A stretch of 64,000 nucleotides of DNA, taken from contig CM074857.1 of the NCBI GenBank assembly GCA_037501455.1, positions 98,179,501-98,243,500 of the forward strand, in the 5' to 3' direction. Every line of letters starts with the position of its first letter. Positions within the stretch are counted from its first letter, which is position 1. The DNA is from Lantana camara (lineage: Eukaryota; Streptophyta; Magnoliopsida; Lamiales; Verbenaceae). This document shows, piece after piece, positions 1 to 12,245 of the stretch. The notes beneath the pieces are model-generated. The model was not told where the DNA came from, ran no database searches, and was given only the letters and a program-made list of their open reading frames with translations. Position numbers and translations under genes: made by a program.

Positions 1-62
1 AATAGATTTTTTTTTGTGCCTACTTGTTGCTAATTCTGAGTAAGATAATTGTTAATACATAA

Positions 63-1174
63 ATGACACCAAAGAAAAGGTTGAATGCAGGGGAATCATC
101 TACTTCCAAGAGGAGAAAAGGGTCTTCGTCTAATTCAGCGAATTGAATAACCCCTTTGACAGAGCAACTCAACGCGAGTTAACGCCTACCCTCTTCATGG
201 ATCCAGCATTGATAAGAGCTCTAGGACTTTGGGATGAAATCAAGGCTTTGTTTAACGGGATACGCTGGACAAGCTTCTTGCCCTTACACGAAAGAACATA
301 CCCTCCAATCACTAGTCCATTCATCCTTTCTATGGATTGGTCAGATGCAACACTAAAGTTTTGAATTCGCCAGCGCCATTACACTCTTAGTCATGCGGAT
401 TTGAGGATGATTTTTAAGTTTCCTAATGTTGCGATAATAACCTTGCCTACTTGGTCCGTTATATGTAGAGAGGAGATTTGGAGAAGCTTCCAATTAGCAC
501 CAGGTGCTCGTACATATGATGTTAGCAGTATGAAAGCCACTTCTCTTCACACCATTAAGTGGCAGATTGTCCACCGTATCCTTTCAGCCGGTATTTGTGC
601 AAGATATGATTGGGGAAACGTGAATGCTACTGAGCTGGGAATTATGTATTACATGAGAGAAGGTATGCAAGTGGAAGGGACCTACATTCTTATAGAAAAC
701 AAGATTCGGGCTGCAAATCGGAAGCAAAGTGTTTTTGCTTGTGGTGGCTTTTGTACCATGATTGCCAAAGCGGTGAATGGTTTTATGGAGGGCCTTGAAC
801 CGTTAGAGAAAGTTCTATATGTTGATTATGAGCACTTCAAAAATGTGGAATTGATCGAGAAGTGGGGTGCTCCTTTGCACAAGTGGGTAAGCTATTGGCC
901 TAAGCAAGACGGCTAAAAATTGGACAAAATGTATTCTTGGGGAGTTGAAAGATATGAAGACTTGAGCCCGGAGCAAATGGAAATTTTTAATAATTTGTCT
1001 ATTTCGGTCGAGCATGTTGAACCCGAGTAAGACGAGATTGATGAGCCTCCCTATGTGAAGCGTCTTATGGATTGCAAGGATGCTTTGGAGCTATATGTGG
1101 ATGACAGGCTCGATGCTCTTAGCAATGAATTAAAGAACTACTTCCATGGTGAACCTCACACTCCCGAAGAGTGA
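63..1174 (+). pseudogene. ATHILA ORF-1-like retrotransposon protein, broken
   Basis: An ATG at 63 opens a basic N-terminus (MTPKKRLNAGESS...), which stops at 144-146. The coding sense resumes in another frame from about 143 and runs to 916 with a TGA at 362-364 and a TAA at 914-916. The same frame continues after a further stop (about 1028) to a TGA at 1172-1174. The order (basic start, a stretch around WTSFLPLHERTYPP, then a helical C-terminal part) resembles the plant ATHILA ORF-1 family, which lies outside gag-pol in Athila-type gypsy elements; its function is unknown. One frameshift and at least three stops show it is dead. Family assignment is from memory of the pattern, not from a search. 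Confidence 0.55.
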
Positions 1175-2895
1175 TAACCGGTTTTGATGTCCCTTCCTTG
1201 TGGTCGACTTTGTTTATTGAGGAGGGATATCTTCTATTTGTGTTCTTGCTTTCCCTACTGTGTTGCTTTTTGTAATTGTGTGCTTAACTTTTGGAGAATT
1301 TGTGCTCCGTATGTGGAGCTTCTATGTGGTTGTGGTTACTATAATACATTCGATACCCCGTATTTGGGCTTGTGTGTGGGCATGTTAATTATCTAACTCT
1401 AGGATAATTTGTGTGTAATATCGGATGTTGCCAAAGTGTGGGTGATTGTGTTGGTATTTGTGATTTTTAGGACCTAATCCTTGCTTGTTGTATGTTGCTT
1501 ATTTCTATTGACTCATGTTTATTTGTCCTATACATGTTGATTGTCATTTGCCGCTGTGGTACTTGATCCGTGTTGTGAGTCAACGGTTTTGCAGGATAGG
1601 TACCTATTGTTGTTCGTACCCCATTGTCGATTTTTTGTCGATAAAAGGGAGTTTCCTTTATCTCCTATTTCTAATTATTGCATGGGGACCATGCTTCGAT
1701 TCTAGTGTGGGGGAGGGACTTGTATGTATGGCTTATTTTGAGTAGCTCGTAACTTGAACTTGCTTGTCGATAGAGAGTCACCACGAATGCGAGAATTGAC
1801 TCCAATTCTTAATTTTGCTTTGATCAATTGACGCATAATTACTAGCTTGAGTTAGGCTAATTGAATTTATGAAAATGTGTATGTGAATTCGAAAAGAATA
1901 GTGTGTTAGTATGCTTTGAATCTTGTGCAATTTTAAGCGATTCAATGTACTTCAACTTCATAGAGGAAGTTTATGTTTCCCAAATAGAGCTAAAATATGG
2001 ATAGAGTGAGCTTTAGTGTCTTTCAAGGCGAAATTTTGAATTGATAAAAGATTAGGGAAATGACTTAGGCATTCGTTGTCGGCGTTAAATCCTTCTTCAT
2101 TTTAGCCTTTTTCACTCTATATCGTAATCTTATTGACCCTGCTGAGCCTAATTGTTGTGTATAAGTTTTCTTAGACACATTACAAACCTAAACACGACAA
2201 AAATAACTCCTCACCCTTTTGATTTAATTACACCATGCTTGCTTGTGGTAAGAATTATATTTTGTAATAGGCTTTCGATATTTTGTTGATGATTCTTGAG
2301 AAACTTGAAAAAGAAAAAGAAAACTCGTAAGAACAAGAAAAGAAAAGAATGAGCAAAAGCAAAAGCAAAAGACAAATATGCAAAGTGTAAATGATTTGAA
2401 GGTTGAGTGAGTATACAAACACTTTATTATGGGGGAAATTTATGTTTAGAGGCAATAGAAGGGTTAGATTTGATTGTAAAATGATGTAAACATTGGTGTC
2501 TAGTCACATTTTGGCCAAAAATTCCATAACCGTGACCCTAAGCCTACATTACATGCTCGGAAGACCTTTTGATCCCAATATCTTGAGTCGATTCCATTAG
2601 TGGAGATAGGCATGAAGAGTGTATCTCGAACTCGTAAGTTAGTTTCTGTAAAGGGAAGTATAAACCAATCCGAGAATTTGTTGTGCATTGTCTCATTTAA
2701 TATTGCACATTATTTGGAGTATGCTAATCACACTATTTTGATGAATTCCATACACGTAAGTAATATGTTTGATAGGCTAAATTCGAATAGGTGATAGTGT
2801 GTTGTTTGATTATTTCGAAATTGATTGAGTCGGATTGACTTTTCGAACATTTGTACCATTACTCGAGGACGAGCAATGTTTTAGTGTGTGGGAGT
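1175..2895 (+). other. 3' noncoding tract of Athila-like element with polypurine end
   Basis: No credible ORF. The stretch is T-rich at first, then A/G-rich near 2290-2410. It ends in a segment containing CGAGGACGAGCAATGTTTTA and then TGTGTGGGAG (about 2863-2895). This ending resembles the region before the 3' LTR of Athila-like elements, where a 'GAGGAC...GTGTGGG' purine tract primes plus-strand synthesis. Similar endings occur in this window near 13840-13880 and 34380-34425. Confidence 0.45.
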
Positions 2896-4678
2896 TGTTA
2901 AGTTGTAGTTTTGCTCGTTTTAGCTTAGTTAGCGTCGATTTTTAACCCGTTGCAAGGGTTATGTTATCATATTTTTAAGGGAAAAATTTTTTGAACATCC
3001 TGAACTATCACGCATTTTGGACTTTGCAACCTGAACTAAAAAACATCTCCGATTGCAACCTGAACTATTTAAATTTCTCACTTTGCATCCTCAGTGTAAA
3101 AATCCGGCCACATGTACTTACGTGTCACCCGTTCGAGATATCCACGTCAGTGCCTCCGGCGACAACAGTGGCGGATTTTTACACTTAGGATGCAAAGTGA
3201 GAATTTTAAATAGTTCAGGTTGCAACCGGAGATGTTTTTTAGTTCAGGTTGCAAAGTCCAAAATGCGTGATAGTTCAGGATGTTCAAAATTTTTTTCCCT
3301 ATTTTTAATCCTCTTCAGGGTACTTTATCAAAAGAGTATGAAACGGGGACGAAACGGAACAAACTTCAACATTTAAAGGCTGGAAAGTTATCGTCCCCAC
3401 CCCGGGGAATTGTTATACTGATTTTTTCCATGCCCGTGGAAGAGGAGGCAGAAAGCTTCTGCATACTGTCCCTGCCCAGGGAGTGAGAAGCATATTTTCT
3501 CTCCGCCCGTGGACCATGATAAAACGGGGTTGCAATTTCTTTGGATTCCTTGCCCGGGGACGAATTTCCTCATTGTTTTCCACGTCCGAGAACAGTATCT
3601 AGAAAACCGACTTTCCTAGTTTGTAACCTATTTTCTGGGGCATTCGAGGGGGATCTTCAATTTTAACCTAATTGGGAACAATAGCAGCTGACGAGGGATC
3701 CTTGGAGGCCATCTTTCCATTCCTTGTAGCAATGAAGATCAATCGAAGAATAGTTTGCATTTTACTTTCCTTTTACATGCTTTCCTAGTCTAGATTAATA
3801 TAATTTCATTTCCTTAGTCTAGTTATGTTCTTGTTGGGTGTTGGAATTTTGTATTGAATTATAAACATTGAATGCTTGATTTGGACCTTTATTAATGAGT
3901 ATGATCTATTCTAAGTATGATCTCTCTTATTCTTGGATTGTTTTCTTGATAATGAGTGGCTAATTCTCTAGATCTAGAGGGATGATACATAATGAGTGCT
4001 AAGTGTTTGATGAAATGTCTCAATGAGTGAAAATTTGTTCTTATGTTGGGAATTTGATTTTTAAAAAACTTGTATGATTGTTGCCTACTCATACTTGATC
4101 TTAATTCACTATTTAATTGAGAAATTTATTGTGAATTGGTAAAATTTTCCTAAACACTTAAATACTAAGTCTAAAGGGATTTAACATAGATTTGAGCAAT
4201 TGAACTATTAATTAACAATGCCAAGCGCTAGTTAGTTAATGGTACTAATCTTGAGCTTTTGGCCTAAATTTTGTTTCAATGATCACGAGAGCGGCTTTGT
4301 TTTAAGTTAGGTAAGTGCACTTGACTTTGAGAGAAGCTAGTGTATTCTTAAGTGATTAGAATTGTGAGAACACTTCACTTGTTGAGCATGAATCACATAT
4401 AAGGCCTCACAAAAGTGTTATTCCCCCGGTTCCCTTAATCTTGCTAGTTTCCATATACTTTATTGGTTCCTGGATTTAGTTATTTCCTTTCACTTGTTTA
4501 GTTGCATAATTAGTTAAGTTAGTTGCAAGTTTACGTTCTTTTTGATCCGGTCTATAGATTAATGAAAACACAAGGCATTTAACTTTAATTTCCCCTTCCT
4601 CGTGGATTCGAACCCTCTTGCTACATTGATTTATTAATGCTTGCACTTGGGCTCTATTAAAACTAAAATCGAACAACA
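2896..4678 (+). repeat. probable 3' LTR of the Athila-like element
   Basis: It begins TGTTAAGTTG directly after a purine-rich tract and ends near AATCGAACAACA, giving TG...CA termini; the exact 3' end could be 4675, 4678 or 4681. The interior has no ORF and is interrupted by a MITE at 2979-3299. The matching 5' LTR would lie left of the window, so the assignment rests on position and termini only. Confidence 0.4.
2979..3299. mobile_element. Mutator-like MITE with about 125-bp terminal inverted repeats
   Basis: The two ends are long inverted repeats of each other. The left arm starts GGGAAAAATTTTTTGAACAT (about 2979-3107) and the right arm (about 3172-3299) is its near-perfect reverse complement. 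A 9-bp direct repeat, TATTTTTAA, flanks the element at 2970-2978 and 3300-3308. Long inverted repeats plus a 9-bp target duplication are typical of Mutator-like elements. The 321-bp length leaves no room for a transposase, so it is non-autonomous. It lies inside the probable LTR. Confidence 0.85.
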
Positions 4679-4864
4679 ACATGTTATAATAATTGTCACA
4701 TAATTAAATTGTAACATAATTCAATTATGTAACACAATTCATAATAAACTATAGTTTATGAAACATAAATCATATAATTCATGAAATGAGAACATAATTC
4801 TAAACACATAATTCATGCATAAAATAAAGCATATATTATAATCTAAAATCTAACATAAATTAAA

Positions 4865-5252
4865 GGGGTCTTCTTTGAAAACTCCCTATGAGTTGAAAAA
4901 ATTTTAGTTTGCTCCCCATTTTCCAAAATTATTTTTGTTCACTCCCCAGATGAGGCTCATATTTTTAGTTTGCTCCCCATTTTTTCAGCCACATACGTGA
5001 TATTACGAAAAATATACAACATAACACGATTTAGATACTGCATTCTTCAGTTTTTATACACGTATATTTTTCATAATATCACGTATCTAAATCATGTTAT
5101 GTCGTATATTTTTCGCAATATCACGTATGTGGTCGAAAAAATTGAGAGAACTAAAAATATGAGTCTCATCTGGGGACTGAACAAAAATAATTTTGAAAAT
5201 GGGGAGAAAACTAAAAATTGAGTCCACAATTGGGAATTTTTCCCTAATTCCC
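4865..5252. mobile_element. second Mutator-like MITE, almost a full foldback
   Basis: The arms are inverted repeats. GCTCCCCATTTTCCAAAATT near 4911 pairs with AATTTTGAAAATGGGGAG near 5189, and an inner stretch around CACATACGTGATATTACG pairs with the region near 5112-5135. An 11-bp direct repeat, CATAAATTAAA, lies on both sides (4854-4864 and 5253-5263), in the 9-11-bp range of Mutator-like target duplications. The outermost 25 bp match less well than in the first MITE, so the exact ends are less certain. Confidence 0.65.
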
Positions 5253-5376
5253 CATAAATTAAACTAATTATAACATAAAAAAAATAAATAAAATTTACCA
5301 ATTGTTCAAGGGGGGTGTCGGGAATCTTGAGGGGGAAAAGAGAAAGTGTGATTATGAAATGAGATCCTAGCACACT

Positions 5377-5384
5377 TATTTATA
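5377..5384 (-). promoter_or_regulatory. TATA box of the minus-strand LTR
   Basis: On the minus strand the sequence reads ACTATAAATAAGTG, followed by a C/T-rich stretch where transcription could begin. Position within the LTR fits a U3/R boundary. Confidence 0.4.
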
Positions 5385-6286
5385 GTTGCTTTAGAGATCT
5401 AAGTGCAATAAATATTTACTTTAGGGACTTAAGTGAGGTAAACTTTGAAAATTCCCTAAAGTAGGTTTGCCTTTATTAAAATTGTTGGGAGAGGGGTATT
5501 CTGGTAATTTCACCTTTATACTAAAGATTTTAGGAGCAAAAAAAGTGTCCAAGAGCTAGGAAATAAAATTAGCTTGGAAACGGCTCATGGGTCGAAATCG
5601 GACGTATGGTTTAAAAGTTATAAGCTTCGGAAGAAAGGATTTTTCCTTAATTTAATAAAATGATTTAATTATAAAATAAATACTAGGGTATTATTTGAAG
5701 GTCCAAAAAGATTTCCAAAAATATAGAAAAAATCGAGGAACGTTATGGTTATGTTCTCAAGGGTTAAAAGGATTAGCTGATGGAAATATATTTCGCCGAC
5801 GGAAAATTTTCTTTGAAAATAAATTCTTAAATTGCTTTGGACATGCAAGAAAAGCTTTAGAGAACTGGAAAACGAGTCTAAAAAATTGTAAAAGATGCGT
5901 TTAGGTCCTGTAGGGTTTCTTTGATAAAACGGAGCAGTAATGGTTCGGAAAATAAATAGTACTTTTTGACAAAAGTTTCCAGAATGCCCTTAATGATAAA
6001 TAAAGGATTTCGAAGTTTAGAAAACATGTTGAAATGATTAGGGAACATGAGTTATGAACCTCTATGGTTCCAGTGAGATGGTTGGGCAATGTAGGCTCGG
6101 GAAATGAATAGTAAATTTAGTTTGTGGTAAGGAAATCCCCCTCAACATAATATGACAAATGAAAGCACATTGTTCACATAAGAATGCAATGCATGAATGT
6201 TTGTAAACATGAACCAAGATATATAAATGCATTCTTGTTATCCTTGGTTTATTGTTTCCAGCTTGGCCTTGATACGGGTTGTTACA

Positions 6287-8929
6287 GTTAGTCTGAGGAT
6301 GAGAAGCGGTACTAAAGTGAAGTCTCATCCCCAAGCACTTCTAAAGATCTTGTGAAAAACTTGCCATTAATCGGGGATCACGATCCGAAACAATGCTAAC
6401 CGGCACTCCATGGAATCTTACGATCACATTACAATACAAATCGAATACCTTTGGAACCTTGTCGGACATCGGGACCTTGAGAAAATAGGCTGACTTGGTT
6501 AGGCGATCAAGAACCACCCATATTCCATCGAAACCTCCTTTGGTCCTTGGCAAGTCGGACACAAAGTCCATAGTCACTTGCTCCTACCTCCAAATGGGAA
6601 TCGGAAGTTGTTGGAGAGTTCCTCCCGACTTTTGATGATCTTCTTTCAACTGTTGACATATTAGACAACTCTTCGTGAAGTTAGCGAAATCCCTTTTCAT
6701 GCCATTCCACCAATAAAAGCTCCTCAAATCCTTATACATCTTTGTACCTCCGGGATGAGTCGAATATGTGCACCGATGTGCCTCTTTCAAGTATTAAATG
6801 CTTGAGCTCTTCAGGGACACATACTCTAATCTTTAATCGAAACAATCTTATGTCATCAAACCCAAACTTCATCTTCGGATCAACTCTCGGTCTCGTAACC
6901 AACCTTTGAATATTCGGATCCCTAGATTGAGCTTCAATCGATCTTTGCTTCAAATACAATTGAACTAAGATAATCGCCAAGCAAGCCACTGAAACCACGG
7001 TCTCTGAACAGTGCTCAACTGAACTTGATTCTAACCCCAAAACACTAGCTTTCCAACTCAACGCATCGCCTACCATGTTAGCCTTATCTAGGTGGTTTTG
7101 AATTGTGCAATCATAGTCCTAGAGAAACTCCACCTAACGCCTCTGCCGCATATTCAACTCCTTTTGAGTAAAAAGAAACTTGAGGATTTGTGGTCCGTAA
7201 ACACCTCAAAAGTGGCTCTTTAAAGGTAATAGCGTCACTTTGCCAATACGAACACAATCGTTGCTAACTCCAAATCTTGAGTAGGATTGTTTTCCTCGTG
7301 ATCTTTCAACGTTCTTGAGGAATAATCTACCACTCTTCTGTCTTGCATCAACACTCAACCAAGGCCTTAGATGCATCGGTATAAACTGAGTAGCCTTGTG
7401 TACCTTCGGTAGGGTATGAAATGGTGCCATAGTCAACTTCTCCTTAAGAGTTTGAAAACTCTTCTCATACGCCTCATCCCACTCAAACCGCGCCTCTTTC
7501 TTTGTCAACCGTGTCAACGGGACGACAATCTTAGAGAAATCTTTCACGAACCTCCTATATACCCGGCTAACCCCAGAAAAATTCTTTCCTCTGAGGCATT
7601 CCTTGGTTGCTTCCAAAGCATGACTATTTTCACCTTCAAAGGATCGACTTCCACACCACTGCCTGAGATGAAGTGACCTAAGAAGGAAACCTTGTTGATC
7701 CAAAACTCACACTTGTTGAACTTGGCAAACATTTAATACTCTCGGAGCATAGAAGGAAACCTTCTCAAGTGTTGCGCATGATCTTCAATGGACTTTGAGT
7801 ACACCAAGAGATCATCAATGAAGATGACAACGAACTTGTCCGAGAAGGGCCAGAAAATCGGGTGCATCATGTCCATGAACGTATTAGGGGAATTGGTAGG
7901 CCAAAAGGCATGTCCACAAACTCAAAGTGCCCATAACAGGTGTTGAATCCCATTTTCGTTATGTCTTCTTCCCGGATACACACCTAATAATACCCTTACC
8001 TTTAATCTAACTTGGAATAAACCTTGGAACCTTGAAGGAGATCGAATAGCTCTTCAATATTGGACAAAGGGTACTTGTGCTTCACAGTTAAACTGTTCAG
8101 CTCACGGAAGTCAATACAAATTTGTAAAGTCCTGTTCTTCTTCTTCACAAACAGGACTGGAGTACCCCACGGAGAAGTACTTGGACGAACGTAACCACAC
8201 TCTAAGAGCTCATCAAGTTGCATCTTCAGCTCCTTCAACTCTACTGGAGCCATTCTATAGGGAGTCTTCAAATACATTTTGGCTCCAGGATAAAAATTTA
8301 TGACAAACTCGATGTCCCTGTCAGGTGGTAAGGATTCAAAAATTTGAGGGAAAACATAGGGAAAGTCCTTCACAATCTCCGCCTCCTCAAGCTTGGCTTG
8401 GTCCTTTGGTTTATTCAAAAGATAAGCCACATAGCCTTTCGCACTGTCCTGGACCAAACAGTTAGCTTTCACAAAAGATATAAATAGGCTAAACTTCAAT
8501 CTTAGGCTCAAAAATGCCGTTGAGCCGAAAAGAACCTTCTTTACATGATAATCGATCACTGCACGATGCCGAAATAACCAATCCATGCCTAAGATTACAT
8601 CATACCTCTTCATGTACAACTCGGTAAAATCCACCGAATGCTCTTGGTCGTCAATACTCATTGGACACTCCCGGAACACTTGGTTCGTCCCCAAGCTTCC
8701 TCCAAGAGGAGAGCTTATCACATAAGAGTTATCCACACATGCAACAGGCAAGCACAAAGAGGTAGCAAGTTGACTAGAAATAATGGAGTGGTTGGCCTCG
8801 GGATCAAACATTGCATGAAATGGTATACTACGAATGCTTGTAGTGCCTTTCTCCACGGCGGTGACATCTATCATAGTATCATCCTCTTCACCCTCCAACG
8901 TATAAGCTCGGGCCTGGATCGGGGGTCTC
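6287..8929 (-). pseudogene. pol: Ty3/gypsy pol remnant (protease, RT, RNase H, integrase)
   Basis: Read right to left, the usual gypsy order is present. First is an aspartic protease-like stretch at about 8490-8880, where the catalytic D-S/T-G is replaced by FDPEANHS, so it cannot be active. Next is RT with [11 protein letters not shown] and ICIDFREL (about 8100-8180) and FIDDLLVYSK near 7810, followed by the RNase H region and a zinc-binding H...H...CLICQQLK segment (about 6650-6790). Last is the integrase core with MDFVSDLPRTKGGFDGIWVV (about 6510-6575), broken off at 6287 just after FSTASHPQTN. Frames change at about 8000, 7740, 7200, 7070 and 6580. Gag is missing and the protease abuts an LTR fragment. 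The pattern suggests a chromovirus-like lineage, which is inference. Confidence 0.85.
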
Positions 8930-9530
8930 TGTAGCACTCGGAGCGGCGGGTCACCACATCTCCCGTACCTAAACCGGAACCCATATATGAAATGGAAGTC
9001 CATACATGAGCCCAAGTATAAGCGAACGGGGACCTACACACACACTAGGCTTAGCAAGGCTAAGACATAGTCAGAGCCCGCAAAAACAAGTAACAAGATG
9101 CGGAAGCAACATACAGGATCCAAAAGAGCTCATTAAACATACACTAACATATACACAATGGCCACATGGCCCAAAAATTACATCAAGAGTTACAAATATC
9201 CCCAAAATACAATTTATATTCATATACATAAGCAAGAGTAATCAAAATGCAACATAAAATATACAGACTCGACCTATGCAAGCTAGTACGATACCAGGAC
9301 ACACTGTCCCGCCTAGCTCGGGTCACCTGCAACTAAAGTGCTAAGGAGAGGGTCAGTCTAAACTCGACTGAGTGAGAGGGCTAACACACACCCACACAAA
9401 TATACATATAGAGCATAACAAATATCAAAAGGGGATGGTCACGAACCGAGCTAAGATTTTGCATACCAAATCATTTTCAAAAGTTTAGCCTATATGATAA
9501 CATGCTTAAACCTCGTATTTTCCATGCATG
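8930..9530 (-). repeat. gypsy LTR fragment, minus strand (3' part)
   Basis: On the minus strand it ends ...GAGTGCTACA at 8930, as do the LTRs ending at 24860 and 38689 (...GCGCTACA, ...GAGCTACA). The block at about 9290-9475, read on the minus strand, parallels 24190-24400 (GTATGCAAAA...CTCACTCAGTC...GACTGACCCTC...GCAGGTG...GCTAGGCG). It is therefore the same LTR superfamily, truncated at its 5' side near 9530. The internal region normally next to it (PBS and gag) is absent. Confidence 0.65.
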
Positions 9531-10995
9531 TGTGACTGAAAGTTAGAGCTTAAGTTGGATACAATATGATGCTTTGATCAGTTTTCATTAAAGAGTACAA
9601 CTTGGGCTTTGCTACTTGATTAGGGACATTTTAGGCCACAATTTGGAAAGCTAGTGCTGATTGGGCTGAGGTTCGAATTGGAGAGCAGTAATCTGGAGCC
9701 ATTCACGTATATGTGCATGCGTGAGAAATAATTGAGGTTGCTGGTCTTGGAGCTTAATTAGAGTGGAAGATTTAATTAGAATTGGGTTTGGACGTTGTTG
9801 GGCCATACAAGTAGATTGGAATTAATTTGAGAATCCAATTAGAGTAAGATTGTGGCAGTATTAACGTGAAGAAGAAAAGTCCAATTTTGAACTTGAATTG
9901 GTTTTTTAGTATGGAAGAGAAATCCTTGTTGTCTTAGGATTTGGAGAGAGATTTTCTACTTGATGGCCAAGTCTTGTTGAGAGCTATAAATATCACGCCT
10001 AGGCAGCAGATTTCACAACTTTGAGGCACACTTTTCATGCCACTTTGGAGGCGACACGAAGCAGCTTTTGGGGGGGGGGGGGGATTCTTGGAGCAGCTTC
10101 TACGACCATCAACAAGATTTTTTCTTGTCTATTCTTATTCTCTTTTTTTTTTTAGACAATCTAATTATGAGTAGCTAATTTCTTTAGTACTTAGCTAGGA
10201 ATTTATGATTTAGTTTGACATCGAGAGACCTAATTTGTTTTTATAATTCAATTTAATTTCAAGTATTTGTTAACTCTCCGAGTGTCGTGTTATTGCGATT
10301 TATTTACTTAGTTGATTAGGGCCCAATTTTCTAAGTAAGTTTATTGCATATCGCCATTCTTGATTACATGAAGTAAACATAATGCATGATTGATAATTGT
10401 GGTACATTAGCGAGAAGGATTGGTTGCAGTTCTCAACTTGTTAAGGGAGTTAACAATCAGATTTAAATCTTGCACATGTCGTGACTAGGTTAATTCGGAT
10501 TAGTGTTTTCATGGTTTTTAATGCGGTCAGTTCATTAAATCATATCCAGTGTCTCTAGGGGTTGTGAATTGATTAGGGAAAATAGCTGTCGAGTGTCTCT
10601 AGGCTATTCGAGAATTTAAGTGAAAACGAGGTGTAGTCGAGTGTCTCTATCTACTATAGCTAATCTACTTGAACAACTTGAATTTATCTTTGCATCTGTG
10701 ATCGATGTCTTAACTGAATTGTGATTCCTAGCTAGGTATTGTTTTCCATCCGATTTATTAAAACCAACTCTCAACGTGATTTATTGCTTTCTTCTAGTTT
10801 ATTTTAAGTGCTTTTTAGTTAGTTAGTTAATTAATAAACTCAAATCCCCTTTTTCTAATTGACTTGTCTTTGTACGATTTTCCTGAGAGTTAATTGAGTC
10901 AATTCTTTCAATCTCTGTGGTTCGACTCGTTGCACTGTACTCGTATTTGTTGCAACAAAATTATATTTTTATTTTGACGGATCCGACAACTGTCA
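9531..10995 (+). repeat. 5' LTR of Athila-like element
   Basis: The 3' end is well placed: ...CAACTGTCA at 10995 is followed by ATTT and the PBS. The 5' end (TGTGACTGAAAG at 9531) is a guess based on TG termini and the change from the preceding LTR fragment; the resulting 1465 bp is close to the 1434-bp LTR at 35623. A TATA box lies at 9985-9993. A run of about 14 G follows near 10070, and the phrase GAGTGTCTCTA recurs in the last 500 bp. No ORF. Confidence 0.5.
9985..9993 (+). promoter_or_regulatory. LTR TATA box
   Basis: GAGCTATAAATATCACGCC lies about 1 kb before the PBS, in a position suited to start the element's RNA. Confidence 0.5.
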
Positions 10996-10999
10996 ATTT

Positions 11000-11016
11000 T
11001 GGCACCGTTGCCGGGG
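11000..11016 (+). other. primer-binding site (tRNA-Asp type)
   Basis: TGGCACCGTTGCCGGGG follows the LTR end after a 4-nt spacer. It fits the TGGCGCCGTTGCCGGGG site that Athila-like elements pair with the 3' end of tRNA-Asp, with one change. Confidence 0.8.
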
Positions 11017-11037
11017 ATTGGTACTAATTGAATTTAA

Positions 11038-12240
11038 TTGCTTTTTATAAAGAACAGTATTAGCGGAGTAGACAAGCCAAATTACGATCCAAAAATCGAG
11101 AAAACAGCGAGATCGTTAAGAAAACAAAACAAAACACCCAAGAACCTAGAGGATAATTCCGATCTGATCAAATCTAAAGGGTCAGGCACTGAGTCAGAAC
11201 ATTCAGAAGACGAACAGACAGGTTTGACCGTAAGGTTTGACCATAGCTTAACGATGGGAGAACCACCAGCTCGCGTAACTATGAGCGAACAAGCCATCCC
11301 CACTACCACACAATAGCCTCTCTGCATCACCTTTCCAGAAGTCACCGCTAGTTTTAAACTTAGAACGGGGTTGATACACTTGCTCCCCATCGTGGCAAGG
11401 AGAAAGAAAACCCTCACCAACATCTCCAAGATTTCCATACACTATGTTGTTCCACCATGCGACCGAAAGTCATGGAGGATCAAATCAAGTTGCGAGCATT
11501 CCCACATTCTTTGCAAGATGCAGCGAGAAAATGGTTGAATTACCTTCCATCAAAAATTGGGAACAACATGCTGAAAAGTTCTTGGAGAGGATCTATTTTG
11601 GACAAGATAACCGAAGAAATAAAGGACATGATTGACAAGATAACTATGAATTTGCAGAAATACTACACCACACCGGATGTTTTATGACAGGTTAATGAGG
11701 TAAACTCTCCCCCTTTTGATGAAATTAAAATTATGATAAGTGCTTTGGCTTCTAACCTTACTGCAGGTATTCCCCAAGTGGCGATGGTTTGTCAATTGTG
11801 CTCGAGCACATTACACCCAACTGATGCATGTCCTTCCCTTCAAAATGGCACGTTGGAGAATGTTAATGCTGCAAGATTCCAACAATAGAATTACAATCCC
11901 TACTCTAATACATACAACCCCGGATGGCAAAATCACCGCATTCTAAGTTACGCCCCTCAACCACCAAACTTCCAAGGTTTCGTAACTAGACCTCCACAAC
12001 CCCAAAAACAAAACCCACCCCTCAACCCATAAGCAATCCGACTTAATAACTTGGAGTCAACCGTCAAGAATTTGGAGACCCAATTGGGTCAGATTGCAGC
12101 CGCGTTGAGTAGAATTGAGAATAAAGGAAAGTTTCCATTGTAAACCAAGGATCCTAGGCAAACATCAGCACCATCACGCTTAGAAGTGGGAAGGAGCTTC
12201 CACCACCACTGGAGAAAGATAAAGGAAGGAAAACTGGGTC
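11038..12240 (+). pseudogene. gag: Athila-like gag, decayed
   Basis: Gag forms the particle shell that packages element RNA. Pieces lie in several frames. An acidic N-terminal part is at 11038-11316, followed by a core with EDQIKLRAFPHSLQDAARKW (11457-11687). A CCHC-like finger, CQLCSSTLHPTDACPS, lies at 11790-11837, and a NYNPYSNTYNPGWQN stretch follows. Stops fall at 11314-11316, 11685-11687, after the finger, and around 12030-12245. The second Athila-like copy (30659-31740) has the same order, including a CGICTSIDHPTDACP finger. The true start codon cannot be decided. Confidence 0.75.
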
Positions 12241-12245
12241 CGTAG

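Larger units (their letters stand above)
4682..6286 (-). repeat. probable gypsy-type LTR, minus strand
   Basis: Read on the minus strand it begins TGTAACAACCCGTATCAAGG, a common start for plant gypsy LTRs. It carries a TATA box (minus strand, 5377-5384) about 900 bp in, and may end ATAACA at 4682. At 6286 it cuts off a gypsy integrase coding region. The two flanks (CAACA and GTTAG) do not match, so a simple solo-LTR insertion is not supported. It contains the MITE at 4865-5252. No ORF of note lies between 5264 and 6286. Confidence 0.35.

Noticed and set aside
4682..6286. Solo LTR with target duplication
   Set aside because: Flanks CAACA and GTTAG do not match and the left border is uncertain, so only a probable LTR is claimed.
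10068..10084. Run of about 14 G as a functional signal
   Set aside because: A homopolymer in the LTR with no partner structure; its length may also be a sequencing uncertainty.
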